From NCBI GenBank assembly GCA_900471605.1, contig UCEY01000016.1, forward strand, positions 248,001 to 312,000: 64,000 bases of DNA, read 5' to 3'. Below, one piece after another: positions 18,534 through 27,296 of this stretch. Numbering within the stretch: position 1 is the stretch's first letter; the number at the start of each line of letters is the position of its first letter. The notes below the pieces were generated by a model. It ran no database searches, was not told where the DNA came from, and saw only the letters and a list, made by a program, of their open reading frames with translations. The translations under genes and the position numbers were made by a program. The stretch is from Hyphomicrobiales bacterium (GTDB taxonomy: Bacteria > Pseudomonadota > Alphaproteobacteria > Rhizobiales > Rhizobiaceae).

Positions 18534-18574
18534 GCCCCTATTCCAGACCCCAGGTATTTCCGAGTGGAGACCCC

Positions 18575-19300
18575 ATGACCGATTACGTTCTTTCCGAGAC
18601 GACGCGCAAGAAATACGAAGGCGTGAGCTGCGCGACGATCTGCACCGCGCTCTTCAAGCGCGGCCTGCGCAGCCAGTTCATCCAGGATGTCCGACCGCTT
18701 TCCGATAAGCCAACAAACATGGTCGGCCAGGCCTTCACCCTGCGCTACATCCCGGCCCGGGAAGACCTGAACCAGCTTTCCACCTTCCAGAACCCGCAGC
18801 ATCCGCAGCGCGCAGCCGTCGAACAGTGCCCCCCCGGGCACGTCATGATCATGGATAGCCGCAAGGATCCGCGAGCCGCCTCGGCGGGCTCGATCCTCGT
18901 CTCGCGCCTGATGGTGCGCGGCGTCGCCGGCGTGGTCACGGACGGCGGTTTTCGCGATAGCCCCGAAATCGCCCAGCTCGGCATCCGTTCCTATCACAAC
19001 CGGCCCTCTGCCCCGACCAACCTCACCCTGCACCAGGCGCTCGACATCAATGTGCCGATCGGTTGCGGCGATGTCGCCGTCTGGCCGGGCGACGTGGTGG
19101 TCGGCGACAATGAAGGCGTCGTCATCATTCCGGCTCATATCGCCGACGAAATCGCCGACGAGGTGGTCGAGATGACCGCATTCGAGGACTTCGTCACCGA
19201 GGAGGTCCTGAACGGCCGCTCGATCATCGGTCTCTATCCGGCGACGAAGGAGGAAACCAAGACCGATTTCGCCCGCTGGCGGGAGGCCAAAGGCCGCTGA
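18575..19300 (+). CDS. RraA-like / 4-hydroxy-4-methyl-2-oxoglutarate aldolase family protein
   Basis: A 241-residue RraA-fold protein. The conserved active-site pattern is in GVAGVVTDGGFRDSPEI, where Arg and Asp bind pyruvate enolate and divalent metal, with VVGDNEGVVIIP in the later part. In catabolic clusters this family acts as a class II pyruvate aldolase or oxaloacetate decarboxylase, not as the RNase E regulator. ATG at 18575 is chosen because it gives the family N-terminus and the upstream extension overlaps the dehydratase. It probably cleaves the product of the IlvD/Edd dehydratase. Confidence 0.85.
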   Translation: MTDYVLSETTRKKYEGVSCATICTALFKRGLRSQFIQDVRPLSDKPTNMVGQAFTLRYIPAREDLNQLSTFQNPQHPQRAAVEQCPPGHVMIMDSRKDPRAASAGSILVSRLMVRGVAGVVTDGGFRDSPEIAQLGIRSYHNRPSAPTNLTLHQALDINVPIGCGDVAVWPGDVVVGDNEGVVIIPAHIADEIADEVVEMTAFEDFVTEEVLNGRSIIGLYPATKEETKTDFARWREAKGR

Positions 19301-19330
19301 GCCGCGGCCTCGCCGTTGATCCGAACGACA

Positions 19331-19355
19331 CGGCGCCGGGCATCCCCCGGCGCCG
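19331..19355. terminator. Hairpin between convergent rraA-like and frcR genes
   Basis: CGGCGCCGGG (19331-19340) and CCCGGCGCCG (19346-19355) make a perfect 10-bp stem with a 5-base loop between two converging genes. There is no long T run on either strand, so it may act as a bidirectional terminator or mRNA 3' end stabiliser. Confidence 0.6.
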
Positions 19356-19416
19356 TCCTTCGTTCAGGATCGCGGAATTATGGAGCCGGCATCATGAATG
19401 GCCGACAGGCAAACGC

Positions 19417-20661
19417 TTAGGCGCCTACGGGTATTTCGCGCAGGTCCTTGAAGAGCACGCTCTGGTCGGTGAGATATTTGGCAAAGATCGGCAGGCTGGC
19501 GCCGCCGATCGCCCGCGCCTGGGAGCCGACCATTCCCTCTATAATGTCGGGAATGATGACGCCCTGAAGGTCGAGCCGCGCCACCGCCTCGATGGTCGAG
19601 GCGACGATCCGCTTGCGCACCCAGGCCGGAAAACCGCCGTCGATCACCGCCGCGCCGAAATCGATGATCGACGCGGCCGCGACGATCGCCTGGGCAAGCG
19701 CATTCGCGGTCTGCCGGATCCACAGATCGAGCGGTTCGCCGAAATCGATCCAGTCATTGGCGGAATACCAGAGCGGCTGGGGATCTATATTCTGCTCCTT
19801 CAGAAGATTCTCCAGAACGAAGATCGAGGCTATGTCCAGCAGCTGGCGCGTCTCGCCATCCTTGCCGCGCACCGGAAGCGGCCCCACCGCCCCCGCGGTC
19901 CCGGTTCGTCCGGAAAAAATCGCCGAGTTCAGCACGATCCCGCCGCCGATGAACGATCCGATGAAGAAATACACGAAATCCGGGTAGGACGGGCCGACGC
20001 CGAACACCAGTTCCGCACCGCAGGCGCTGGTCGCGTCGTTCTGCAGATAGACAGCATGCTGGACCCGGCTGGCGATTTCCGCCTGCAGATCGAACCCGCG
20101 CCAGGCCTCCATCGCCCCTTGCGGAGCGCCCACCTCCTCGGCCCAGTTCCAGAGTTCGAACGGCGCGGCGATCCCGATCCCGGCGATCCGGCCGCGTTGC
20201 GCCTCGTCCAACTGGCCTTCGAGCCGTGCTATGCCGGACGTGATGATCTCGATGATCTTTAGAGGAAGTGGATAGGCGTAGGTCTCGTGATATTGCAGCC
20301 TTATATCGCCGAGGAAATCCATCAGGACGAGGTCGGCACTGCGCCGGCCGATCTTGACGCCGAACGAATAGACGGCGTCTGGATTGAGGCGCATCGGCAC
20401 CGAAGGCTGCCCCACTCGGCCGCGTACCGGCTCACCGCGCAGCAAAAGCCCGTCCTTCTCCAGCGACCGCATGATGACGGAGACGGTCTGGGCCGAAAGC
20501 CCGCTGCGGCGGGTGATATCCGCCTTCGACATCGAACCGTTCAGACGCACCAGCGAAAGCACGAGCCGCTCGTTATAGGCCCGCACCCGCACCTGATTGG
20601 AACCGCCGGTGAAATTGCCCAGCAGCGCATGGCCTTGCGCCACGCCATCTGAAACCGACAT
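19417..20661 (-). CDS. frcR: ROK-family transcriptional regulator of fructose uptake
   Basis: A 414-residue ROK repressor. The N-terminal winged helix includes MSKADITRRSGLSAQTVSVI; the ROK sugar-kinase-like domain has YLQNDATSACGAELVFG with the conserved Asp and FFIGSFIGGGIVLN. The zinc-binding CxCGxxGCxE motif usual in ROK proteins is absent: the corresponding stretch is PLPVRGKDGETRQLLDIA. The ATG at 20661 follows GGGAGGAAAA; a longer frame to 20787 is not needed. It is divergent from frcB, the arrangement of the Sinorhizobium meliloti frc locus. Confidence 0.85.
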   Translation of the reverse strand: MSVSDGVAQGHALLGNFTGGSNQVRVRAYNERLVLSLVRLNGSMSKADITRRSGLSAQTVSVIMRSLEKDGLLLRGEPVRGRVGQPSVPMRLNPDAVYSFGVKIGRRSADLVLMDFLGDIRLQYHETYAYPLPLKIIEIITSGIARLEGQLDEAQRGRIAGIGIAAPFELWNWAEEVGAPQGAMEAWRGFDLQAEIASRVQHAVYLQNDATSACGAELVFGVGPSYPDFVYFFIGSFIGGGIVLNSAIFSGRTGTAGAVGPLPVRGKDGETRQLLDIASIFVLENLLKEQNIDPQPLWYSANDWIDFGEPLDLWIRQTANALAQAIVAAASIIDFGAAVIDGGFPAWVRKRIVASTIEAVARLDLQGVIIPDIIEGMVGSQARAIGGASLPIFAKYLTDQSVLFKDLREIPVGA

Positions 20662-20989
20662 TGGCTTTTCCTCCCAGAAGCCTCGAATCGACGTGGCCAC
20701 CGCATCGTGAATACGGATATCTTTTTGATATCCCGCGACAAACGGCAAGACAGACCGCACACGGATCGTCGGAATTCGAACCTCCACTCCGCCGAACTAT
20801 GGCACGAGAAATAAATAATTCAATCGGAATTAATTATTGACAGTCTATTTCAACTCGTTCTTAATTAGACGTGTAAGGGCACAGGACGGCTTTGGAGGAG
20901 GCACCTGTCGAACTCGGTGGCGCCGGTGCCCATTCCTATGTCTGAACATTGGTCCGCGTGACGGACAGTCTTAACTCTGGGAGGAGACC
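20662..20989. promoter_or_regulatory. frcR-frcB intergenic control region
   Basis: This 328-bp region is AT-rich near 20810-20870. A sigma70-like promoter for frcB can be read as TTGACA (20837-20842), 17-18 bp, then TTAATT (20861-20866). Just upstream AATAATTC and GAATTAATTATT form an imperfect inverted repeat around 20815-20838, a possible FrcR operator overlapping the -35. GGGAGGAG precedes the frcB ATG. I see no further gene here. Confidence 0.5.
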
Positions 20990-22015
20990 ATGAAGAAATC
21001 CGTATTGTCCGCCGCATTCGGCGCCCTCGCCCTCGGCGTCGCGTTTTCCGCCCCCGCCGAAGCCGCGGGCGTATCCGCCTGCCTGATCACCAAAACCGAC
21101 ACCAACCCCTTCTTCGTCAAGATGAAGGAAGGTGCGACGGCCAAGGCCAAGGAACTGGGCGTGACACTGAAATCCTACGCCGGCAAGATCGACGGTGACA
21201 GCGAGAGCCAGGTCGCAGCCATCGAAAGCTGCATCGCCGACGGCGCCAAGGGCATTCTCATCACCGCATCCGATACCAAGGGCATCGTGCCGACCGTCAA
21301 GAAGGCCCGTGACGCCGGCGTTCTCGTCATCGCCCTCGACACCCCCCTCGATCCGATCAATGCTGCCGACGCCACCTTCGCCACCGACAATCTTCTCGCC
21401 GGCAAGCTGATCGGTCAGTGGGCCAAGGAAACCATGGGCGACAAGGCCAAGGATGCCAAGGTCGGCTTCCTCGACCTGACGCCGGACCAGCCGACCGTCG
21501 ACGTGCTGCGCGACCAGGGCTTCATGATCGGCTTCGGTATCGACCCCAAGAACCCGGACAAGATTGGTGACGAAACCGACAAGCGCATCGTCGGCCACGA
21601 CGTGACCAACGGCAACGAGGAAGGCGGCCGCAAGGCCATGGAAAACCTTCTCCAGAAGGATCCCGGCATCAACGTCATCCACACGATCAACGAACCCTCT
21701 GCCGTCGGCGCCTACCAGGCCCTGAAGGCCGTCGGACTGGAAAAGAACGTGCTGATCGTTTCGGTCGACGGCGGTTGCCCGGGCGTCAAGTCGGTCAAGG
21801 ACGGCCAGATCGGCGCCACCTCGCAGCAATACCCGCTGCTGATGGCCTCGCTCGGCATCGAAGCGATCAAGAAGTTCGCCGATACCAAGGAAAAGCCGAA
21901 GCCGACCGAAGGCAAGTCCTTCTTCGATACCGGCGTTTCGCTGGTCACCGACAAGCCGGTCTCCGGCGTCAAGTCGATCAGCGTCAAGGAAGGCACGGAC
22001 AAGTGCTGGGGCTGA
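20990..22015 (+). CDS. frcB: Fructose ABC transporter substrate-binding protein
   Basis: A 341-residue periplasmic binding protein of the ribose/xylose (CUT2) family, closely resembling S. meliloti FrcB as I remember it ([40 protein letters not shown], ending GTDKCWG). A Sec signal peptide occupies residues 1-26 with cleavage after AEA. Start codon has a GGGAGGAG ribosome-binding site. It captures fructose, possibly also mannose and ribose, for the FrcC/FrcA importer. Length equals the family norm. Confidence 0.9.
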   Translation: MKKSVLSAAFGALALGVAFSAPAEAAGVSACLITKTDTNPFFVKMKEGATAKAKELGVTLKSYAGKIDGDSESQVAAIESCIADGAKGILITASDTKGIVPTVKKARDAGVLVIALDTPLDPINAADATFATDNLLAGKLIGQWAKETMGDKAKDAKVGFLDLTPDQPTVDVLRDQGFMIGFGIDPKNPDKIGDETDKRIVGHDVTNGNEEGGRKAMENLLQKDPGINVIHTINEPSAVGAYQALKAVGLEKNVLIVSVDGGCPGVKSVKDGQIGATSQQYPLLMASLGIEAIKKFADTKEKPKPTEGKSFFDTGVSLVTDKPVSGVKSISVKEGTDKCWG

Positions 22016-22031
22016 TCCCCTGACCTTCAGC

Positions 22032-22055
22032 CGGCCGGAGCGAAAGCTCCGGCCG
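22032..22055 (+). terminator. Intercistronic hairpin between frcB and frcC
   Basis: CGGCCGGAGC (22032-22041) and GCTCCGGCCG (22046-22055) form a perfect 10-bp stem closed by a GAAA tetraloop. No T run follows, so it is probably a 3' stabiliser or partial attenuator that raises frcB mRNA over frcC/frcA. Confidence 0.65.
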
Positions 22056-22150
22056 TTCCGAACAGACTTTACAAGCCCTTTCGACCAGGCCGGCCAAACA
22101 CCGGTCCAAACCTATGTTTCGTAGATGGTCCGACAGGCGGAGGAGGAAAC

Positions 22151-23215
22151 ATGAGCGGTATACAGGAGTTCGAGCGCGCGCTCGACGGCAGCGACAAGAA
22201 CGTCGCTTCCTTCGAACACCAGAACATCTCGCCATTGAAGCGGGCCCAGCATTTCCTGCACTCGACGCCAGCTGCCGTGCCGCTGATCGTGCTGGTGCTT
22301 TCGATCATCATCTTCGGACTGGCGATCGGCGGGCGGTTCTTCTCGTCCTACACGCTGACGCTGATCCTGCAGCAGATTGCCGTGGTCGGCATTCTCGGCT
22401 CGGCGCAGACGCTGGTCATCCTCACCGCCGGCATCGACCTTTCGATCGGCGTGGTGATGGTCATCTCCGCCGTTATCATGGGCAATTTCGCCGTGACCCA
22501 CGGCCTGCCGGCACCGATCGCGATTCTCGCCGGCATGGTGACGGGCGGGCTCTGCGGGCTCTTCAACGGCTTCCTCGTGGCAATCGTCAAGCTACCGCCC
22601 TTCATCGTCACGCTCGGTTCGTGGAACATCGTCATGGCGACGAATTTCATCTACTCGGCCAACCAGACGATCCGTGACGCCGACGTCGATGCGACCGCGC
22701 CGCTCCTCCATCTCTTCGCCGTCAACTTCAGGTTCGGCAGCGCCATCCTCACCCTCGGCGTCATCTCGATGGTCGTGCTGGTCGGCATTCTCTGGTACGT
22801 GCTGAACCACACCGCCTGGGGCCGGCATGTCTATGCGGTCGGGGACGACCCGGAAGCGGCAAAGCTCTCCGGCATCCAGACCCGCAAGGTGCTCTTGAGT
22901 GTCTATACCATCGCCGGCGTCATCGCCGCCTTCGCAGCCTGGGTCTCGATCGGCCGCAACGGCTCGGTCTCGCCCTCCGCCGCGGTGACCGACTACAACC
23001 TGCAGGCCATTACCGCGACGGTGATCGGCGGCATTTCCCTCTTCGGCGGGCGCGGCTCGATCCTCGGCACGCTGTTCGGCGCCATGCTCGTCGGCGTCGT
23101 ATCGATGGGGCTGAACATGCTCGGCGCCGACCCGCAATGGAAAGTCATGCTGACGGGCTGGCTCATCATCGCCGCCGTCGCAATCGACCAGTGGATCAGA
23201 AAGGCAGGCGTCTGA
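22151..23215 (+). CDS. frcC: Fructose ABC transporter permease
   Basis: A 354-residue CUT2-type permease with a ~40-residue cytoplasmic N-terminus and about eight to ten membrane helices. Family signatures are LVILTAGIDLSIGVVM (the LTxGIDLSVG motif), ITATVIGGISLFGGRGSILG, and LGADPQWKVMLTGWLIIAAV at the end. The ATG has GGCGGAGGAGGAAAC upstream. The stop overlaps the frcA start (TGATG). Confidence 0.9.
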   Translation: MSGIQEFERALDGSDKNVASFEHQNISPLKRAQHFLHSTPAAVPLIVLVLSIIIFGLAIGGRFFSSYTLTLILQQIAVVGILGSAQTLVILTAGIDLSIGVVMVISAVIMGNFAVTHGLPAPIAILAGMVTGGLCGLFNGFLVAIVKLPPFIVTLGSWNIVMATNFIYSANQTIRDADVDATAPLLHLFAVNFRFGSAILTLGVISMVVLVGILWYVLNHTAWGRHVYAVGDDPEAAKLSGIQTRKVLLSVYTIAGVIAAFAAWVSIGRNGSVSPSAAVTDYNLQAITATVIGGISLFGGRGSILGTLFGAMLVGVVSMGLNMLGADPQWKVMLTGWLIIAAVAIDQWIRKAGV

Positions 23216-24012
23216 TGGAACCGACCATGCAGTCCAATGTGGAACCCATCCTCTCCGGCCGCGGCCTCTTCAAGCGTTACGGCCGGGTGACAGCGCTCGA
23301 CAATGCGGACTTCGACCTCTATCCGGGCGAGATCCTCGCGGTCATCGGCGACAACGGTGCGGGCAAATCCTCGCTGATCAAGGCGGTCTCCGGCGCCATC
23401 CGCCCGGATAGCGGCGAGATCAAGCTGGAAGGCCAGGTGGTGAATTTCAGGTCACCGCTCGAAGCCCGCGACGCCGGCATCGAAACCGTCTACCAGAACC
23501 TGGCGCTCTCGCCCGCCCTGTCGATCACCGACAACATGTTCCTCGGCCGGGAGATCCGCAAACCCGGTTTCATGGGAAGTGTCCTGCGCAAACTCGACCA
23601 TAAGGCGATGGACAAGTTCGCCCGAGAAAAGCTGTCCGAGCTCGGCCTGATGACGATCCAGAATATCAATCAGGCCGTGGAAACGCTCTCCGGCGGCCAG
23701 CGTCAGGGCGTCGCGGTGGCGCGCGCCGCGGCCTTCGGCTCGAAAGTCATCATCCTCGACGAACCGACCGCCGCGCTCGGCGTCAAGGAAAGCCGCAAGG
23801 TTCTCGAATTGATTCTCGACGTGCGCTCGCGCGGCATCCCGATCGTGCTCATCTCGCACAATATGCCGCATGTGTTCGAAGTGGCCGACCGCATCCACAT
23901 CCATCGGCTCGGACGACGGCTCACCGTCATCAACCCGAAGGACTATACAATGTCCGACGCGGTCGCCTTCATGACCGGCGCCAAGGCACCCGCCCAGCCG
24001 GTCGCGGCTTAA
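23215..24012 (+). CDS. frcA: Fructose ABC transporter ATPase
   Basis: A 265-residue single-domain ABC ATPase, as in the frc system and unlike the duplicated RbsA/XylG ATPases. Walker A is GDNGAGKSS, signature LSGGQRQGVAVARA, Walker B VIILDEPTAALG, and switch His SHNM. ATG at 23215 is chosen for its overlap with the frcC stop. In S. meliloti frcK follows; here the next gene is a convergent serine hydrolase, so frcK is missing from this place. Confidence 0.9.
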   Translation: MEPTMQSNVEPILSGRGLFKRYGRVTALDNADFDLYPGEILAVIGDNGAGKSSLIKAVSGAIRPDSGEIKLEGQVVNFRSPLEARDAGIETVYQNLALSPALSITDNMFLGREIRKPGFMGSVLRKLDHKAMDKFAREKLSELGLMTIQNINQAVETLSGGQRQGVAVARAAAFGSKVIILDEPTAALGVKESRKVLELILDVRSRGIPIVLISHNMPHVFEVADRIHIHRLGRRLTVINPKDYTMSDAVAFMTGAKAPAQPVAA

Positions 24013-24081
24013 CCGTCGCCGATCAGGGCGCTTTCCCGCACCCGCGGTCCCGAAAAGATCGCGGGCGCCCGACCGGGAGGA

Positions 24082-25101
24082 TTACGAAGCGCAAACCGCG
24101 TCGCCGACCTGGCGGCGCAGATCAAAAATGCCGCTGTCGAAATGGCGTGTGGGGTGGATCCGGTTGGTGAGAAGCGTCCAGGCCCGCCCGCGTTCGAAAT
24201 CAATCCAGAGGCCTGTCCCGGTAAAGCCGGTATGTCCGATGGTAGCGGCGCTGCAAACGTCTCCGCCCGGCCAGCCGGCATGGTGCCGCTCCCATCCATG
24301 GGTTCTCCTGTCGGAAAGAGGCTGGCGCATCAGCTGGACGACCGGATCGCCCCTGACGTCGCCCTCCAGAACGCCGGCTGCGAAATCGAGAACCGCGTCC
24401 GCGGTGCCGAACAGGCCGGCGTGACCAGCGCCTTCGAGCGCAGCACAGTTTTCATCATGAACCTCGCCACAGATCATGCGCTGCCGCCACGGGCATTGCT
24501 CGGTGGCCGCGGAAAGTTCGAGCGGTGCTGAAAAAGCAAATCCCGATCCCGCATCCATGTCCCTGATCCCCTCGCCCATCAGCCGCTCGAGCACGAATCC
24601 GAGCAGAATGAAGTTCATGTCGGAATAGACGCTCTCGCCCTTCGGCCATTCGCGCTGCAGCACAAAGGTCCTGAGCAGATGCGGAGACAATCCCTGGATA
24701 TAAAGCGGTGTGGTCGCCGGAAAATGGGTTAGGTGGCCGAGGCACTGCCGGAAGGTCACCTGTCGCTCCCACGCGCTTATATCCTGCTGGCGAAAATCCG
24801 GAATGACCGAAGTCAGGGATGCATCCAGATCGATCGCGCCGGCCGCTGCCAACTTCAATATCCGGGTCGTCGTAAAGATCACCTTGGTGAGCGAAGCGAG
24901 ATCGAACCACGTTTCCCGCGTCATCGGCCGGCGATCGGGAAACACTTGCGCGCTACCGTGGGCAAGAACGGTCCGGCCGCCGTTCCGGTCGACGATGCCC
25001 AGCACTCCGCCGGGAATGCGGCCCTTTTCGATCGCTGAGCGCACAAGTGCGAAGGCGCGTCCCGCTGCGCCTGTCACGCCGTCGCTGCCAGCCTTTGTCA
25101 T
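24082..25101 (-). CDS. Serine hydrolase, class C beta-lactamase fold (paralog of 3025-4050)
   Basis: A 339-residue paralog of the hydrolase at 3025-4050, sharing long identical blocks such as [20 protein letters not shown] and THGWE. SxxK is SLTK at residues 70-73, the second motif is YSDMN at 159-163, and HTGFTG is near residue 290. ATG at 25101 is used; a GTG lies one codon upstream. No signal peptide is evident. It is convergent with frcA and not in an obvious cell-wall operon, but an 11-bp inverted repeat upstream suggests dedicated control. Confidence 0.83.
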   Translation of the reverse strand: MTKAGSDGVTGAAGRAFALVRSAIEKGRIPGGVLGIVDRNGGRTVLAHGSAQVFPDRRPMTRETWFDLASLTKVIFTTTRILKLAAAGAIDLDASLTSVIPDFRQQDISAWERQVTFRQCLGHLTHFPATTPLYIQGLSPHLLRTFVLQREWPKGESVYSDMNFILLGFVLERLMGEGIRDMDAGSGFAFSAPLELSAATEQCPWRQRMICGEVHDENCAALEGAGHAGLFGTADAVLDFAAGVLEGDVRGDPVVQLMRQPLSDRRTHGWERHHAGWPGGDVCSAATIGHTGFTGTGLWIDFERGRAWTLLTNRIHPTRHFDSGIFDLRRQVGDAVCAS

Positions 25102-25546
25102 CACGTTTTCGTCCTATCAGAAACCCGCCTGGTCGGCCGCCGCTGTCCCAGCCTTGCGGATATGGATCGTCTGCAAGGTACACTCCGACATGATCCTCTC
25201 CCAGGCCTTTCGGTGGCACCCCCCATCATGTGAACGATTACGATATAAAATTCCGAACGACAACAATCTTAAGAATTTTATATTCCATTCTTCATTCACG
25301 AGAAAGCCACCCGGCAGCGTGCGGTAGAATACCGGAATCGCGGCCTGCCGACGGGTTTACTACCCGCTTTTCATCTTGATTCATTCGACCACTTGCGGTT
25401 TTTAGCCAGTCGAACTGGAGGTCGCGGCGGATTAGCCTGTTGAAATCATTTGGTACGAATAAAAAATTCCATGCTTAATTGACAGGACGGAATTATCTAA
25501 TAGGTTGTTAACACTCAAGGGTAAGGGAGTGGCCTGGAGCCGGCTG
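25102..25546. promoter_or_regulatory. AT-rich divergent intergenic region with 11-bp inverted repeat
   Basis: This 445-bp gap separates divergent genes. ATATAAAATTC (25243-25253) and GAATTTTATAT (25273-25283) are perfect inverted arms 19 bp apart, upstream of the serine hydrolase; arms of this form resemble RpiR/MurR-like operators. A 24-codon frame on the minus strand (25191 to 25117) starts with an ATG after GGGAGAGGATC and ends 15 bp before the hydrolase start; it may be a leader peptide but has no recognisable sequence. No other gene is seen. Confidence 0.45.
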
Positions 25547-26164
25547 ATGAAGAAACGCGAAAAAATCTTCATTTTCGATATTGGCGGCGTGTTCGTGAAG
25601 CTCGATCCGGCTTCGCGTGACCGCGCCGTATCCAGGCAAGACATTGCCAGCCCTTCCCTGCGATACGGCGACGTGCCGGAAGCGATCTTCCGCGATTTCC
25701 GCCTGGGGCGGTCGGCGGAGCCCGATTACGTCGAGGCGCTCGCCAAGGTATTCGGCGTGCCGTCCGAAAGCGTCTATGCAGCAGAGCATGCCTATGTCGC
25801 CCAAGGCTTTGAGGAGTTCATCGGTTTTGTTCGCAAACTCAGGCAGGACCATCGCGTCGTCTGCCTCAGCAACAATCAGCCGATCCACTGGCGCTATATC
25901 AGCGACAATCTCCTGGGCAGCGGCTATTTCGATCGCGAATACCTGTCCCAGGAAATGGGCCTCGAAAAGCCGGACCGCATGATTTTCCAGGCGGTGTCGG
26001 AAGCGGAAGGATGTTCCGAAAAGGATGTCTTCTTCATCGACGACATCGAGGAAAACGTCCTGGCCGCACGCGAGATCGGATGGCAGCATTGCATCGTCCA
26101 TCGCGACCCGGCTGAAACAGCTGAATTGCTCACGGCGCTTGCCGCCGGGCACACTTTGAATTGA
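25547..26164 (+). CDS. HAD-superfamily hydrolase (YihX-like phosphatase)
   Basis: A ~205-residue HAD hydrolase. Motif I is FDIGGVFVKLD, in which the second Asp is replaced by Gly as in YihX-type enzymes; motif II is CLSNNQ, motif III EKPDRMIF and motif IV FFIDDIEEN. ATG at 25547 has GGAG upstream; the frame also contains a TTG at 25505 and GTG at 25529. It precedes a sugar importer by 18 bp, suggesting dephosphorylation of a sugar phosphate derived from the imported substrate. Confidence 0.83.
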   Translation: MKKREKIFIFDIGGVFVKLDPASRDRAVSRQDIASPSLRYGDVPEAIFRDFRLGRSAEPDYVEALAKVFGVPSESVYAAEHAYVAQGFEEFIGFVRKLRQDHRVVCLSNNQPIHWRYISDNLLGSGYFDREYLSQEMGLEKPDRMIFQAVSEAEGCSEKDVFFIDDIEENVLAAREIGWQHCIVHRDPAETAELLTALAAGHTLN

Positions 26165-26182
26165 CGAGCACGGAGTTTCGGC

Positions 26183-27253
26183 ATGGCTCGAATGACCCTC
26201 AGCGGTATCAAGAAAAGCTTTAAATCCGTGGACGTGCTGCATGGCATCGATCTCGAGATTTCCGACAGGGAATTCGTCGTTTTCGTCGGCCCGTCGGGAT
26301 GCGGAAAGTCGACGCTGCTGAGACTGATCGCCGGCCTCGATACGATCAGTTCCGGCGAATTTCACATCGACGACCGCCGGATGAACGAGGTGGCGCCGTC
26401 GCGCCGCGGCATCGCCATGGTCTTCCAGTCCTATGCGCTCTATCCGCATATGGATGTCTACGAAAACATGGCTTTTGGCGCGCGCCTGATGGGTCTCGAA
26501 AAAGACGAGGTCGAAAAGCGCATCGACGAGGCCTCCAGGATGCTGCGGCTCGATCCGCTCTTGAAGCGCAAGCCGCGGGAACTGTCCGGCGGCCAGCGCC
26601 AGCGTGTTGCGATCGGCCGCGCGCTGGTCAGAAAACCGAAAGTGCTGCTCCTCGACGAGCCGCTTTCCAACCTCGATGCGGCGCTGCGCTCCGACGTGCG
26701 ACTGGAAATCGCCAGGCTTCACCGCGAGATCGGCGGCACCACCATCTACGTCACCCATGACCAGGTGGAAGCCATGACGCTTGCCGACCGGATCGTCGTC
26801 ATGAACAACGGCAAGGTGGAACAGTTCGGCAGTCCGCGCGAACTTTACGAACGGCCGGCGAATACGTTTGTCGCGACCTTCATCGGCTCGCCGCGCATGT
26901 CGCTCCTGAATGTCGAGCGCGACGGCAGCAATCTGGCGCTTGCCGGTTCCGGATCGGTCAATGTCTCCCGTCTGCCCCAGTCCGGCGAGCGGGAACTGGT
27001 CATCGGCGTCCGGCCGGACGCGATGGCGGTCTCCACTGACGAGAATGCCAAAGGCTTCAAGGGTAGCGTCGTCTATACGGAATACCTGGGCGAGAACACG
27101 TATGTCTACGTGCGCCTCGGCGACGGCACGCTGGTCGGCATCCGCTCGTCGGCTTCCGTCGACCTGCCTCCGGACACGCCGGTCGTCATCGCGGTCGCGT
27201 CCGAGGAAATCCACTATTTCAGTCGCGCAACGAGGGAGAGGTTGGCGGCCTGA
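26183..27253 (+). CDS. Sugar ABC transporter ATPase, UgpC/MalK family
   Basis: A 356-residue ATPase of carbohydrate (CUT1) importers. Walker A is GPSGCGKST, signature LSGGQRQRVAIGRA, Walker B VLLLDEPLSNLD and switch YVTHDQVEAMTLAD. The C-terminal ~110 residues form the TOBE/OB regulatory domain (VIGVRPDAMAV). It lies first among the transporter genes of a five-gene run; similar ATPases can be shared between importers. Confidence 0.92.
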   Translation: MARMTLSGIKKSFKSVDVLHGIDLEISDREFVVFVGPSGCGKSTLLRLIAGLDTISSGEFHIDDRRMNEVAPSRRGIAMVFQSYALYPHMDVYENMAFGARLMGLEKDEVEKRIDEASRMLRLDPLLKRKPRELSGGQRQRVAIGRALVRKPKVLLLDEPLSNLDAALRSDVRLEIARLHREIGGTTIYVTHDQVEAMTLADRIVVMNNGKVEQFGSPRELYERPANTFVATFIGSPRMSLLNVERDGSNLALAGSGSVNVSRLPQSGERELVIGVRPDAMAVSTDENAKGFKGSVVYTEYLGENTYVYVRLGDGTLVGIRSSASVDLPPDTPVVIAVASEEIHYFSRATRERLAA

Positions 27254-27296
27254 AAGCACTTTTCGTCTCCTATAAATACCAAGAGGATGGAACCAG

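Noticed and set aside
25117..25191. 24-codon minus-strand frame before the serine hydrolase
   Set aside because: Has a fair ribosome-binding site but no recognisable sequence; too short to call a gene without conservation, so mentioned only as a possible leader peptide.
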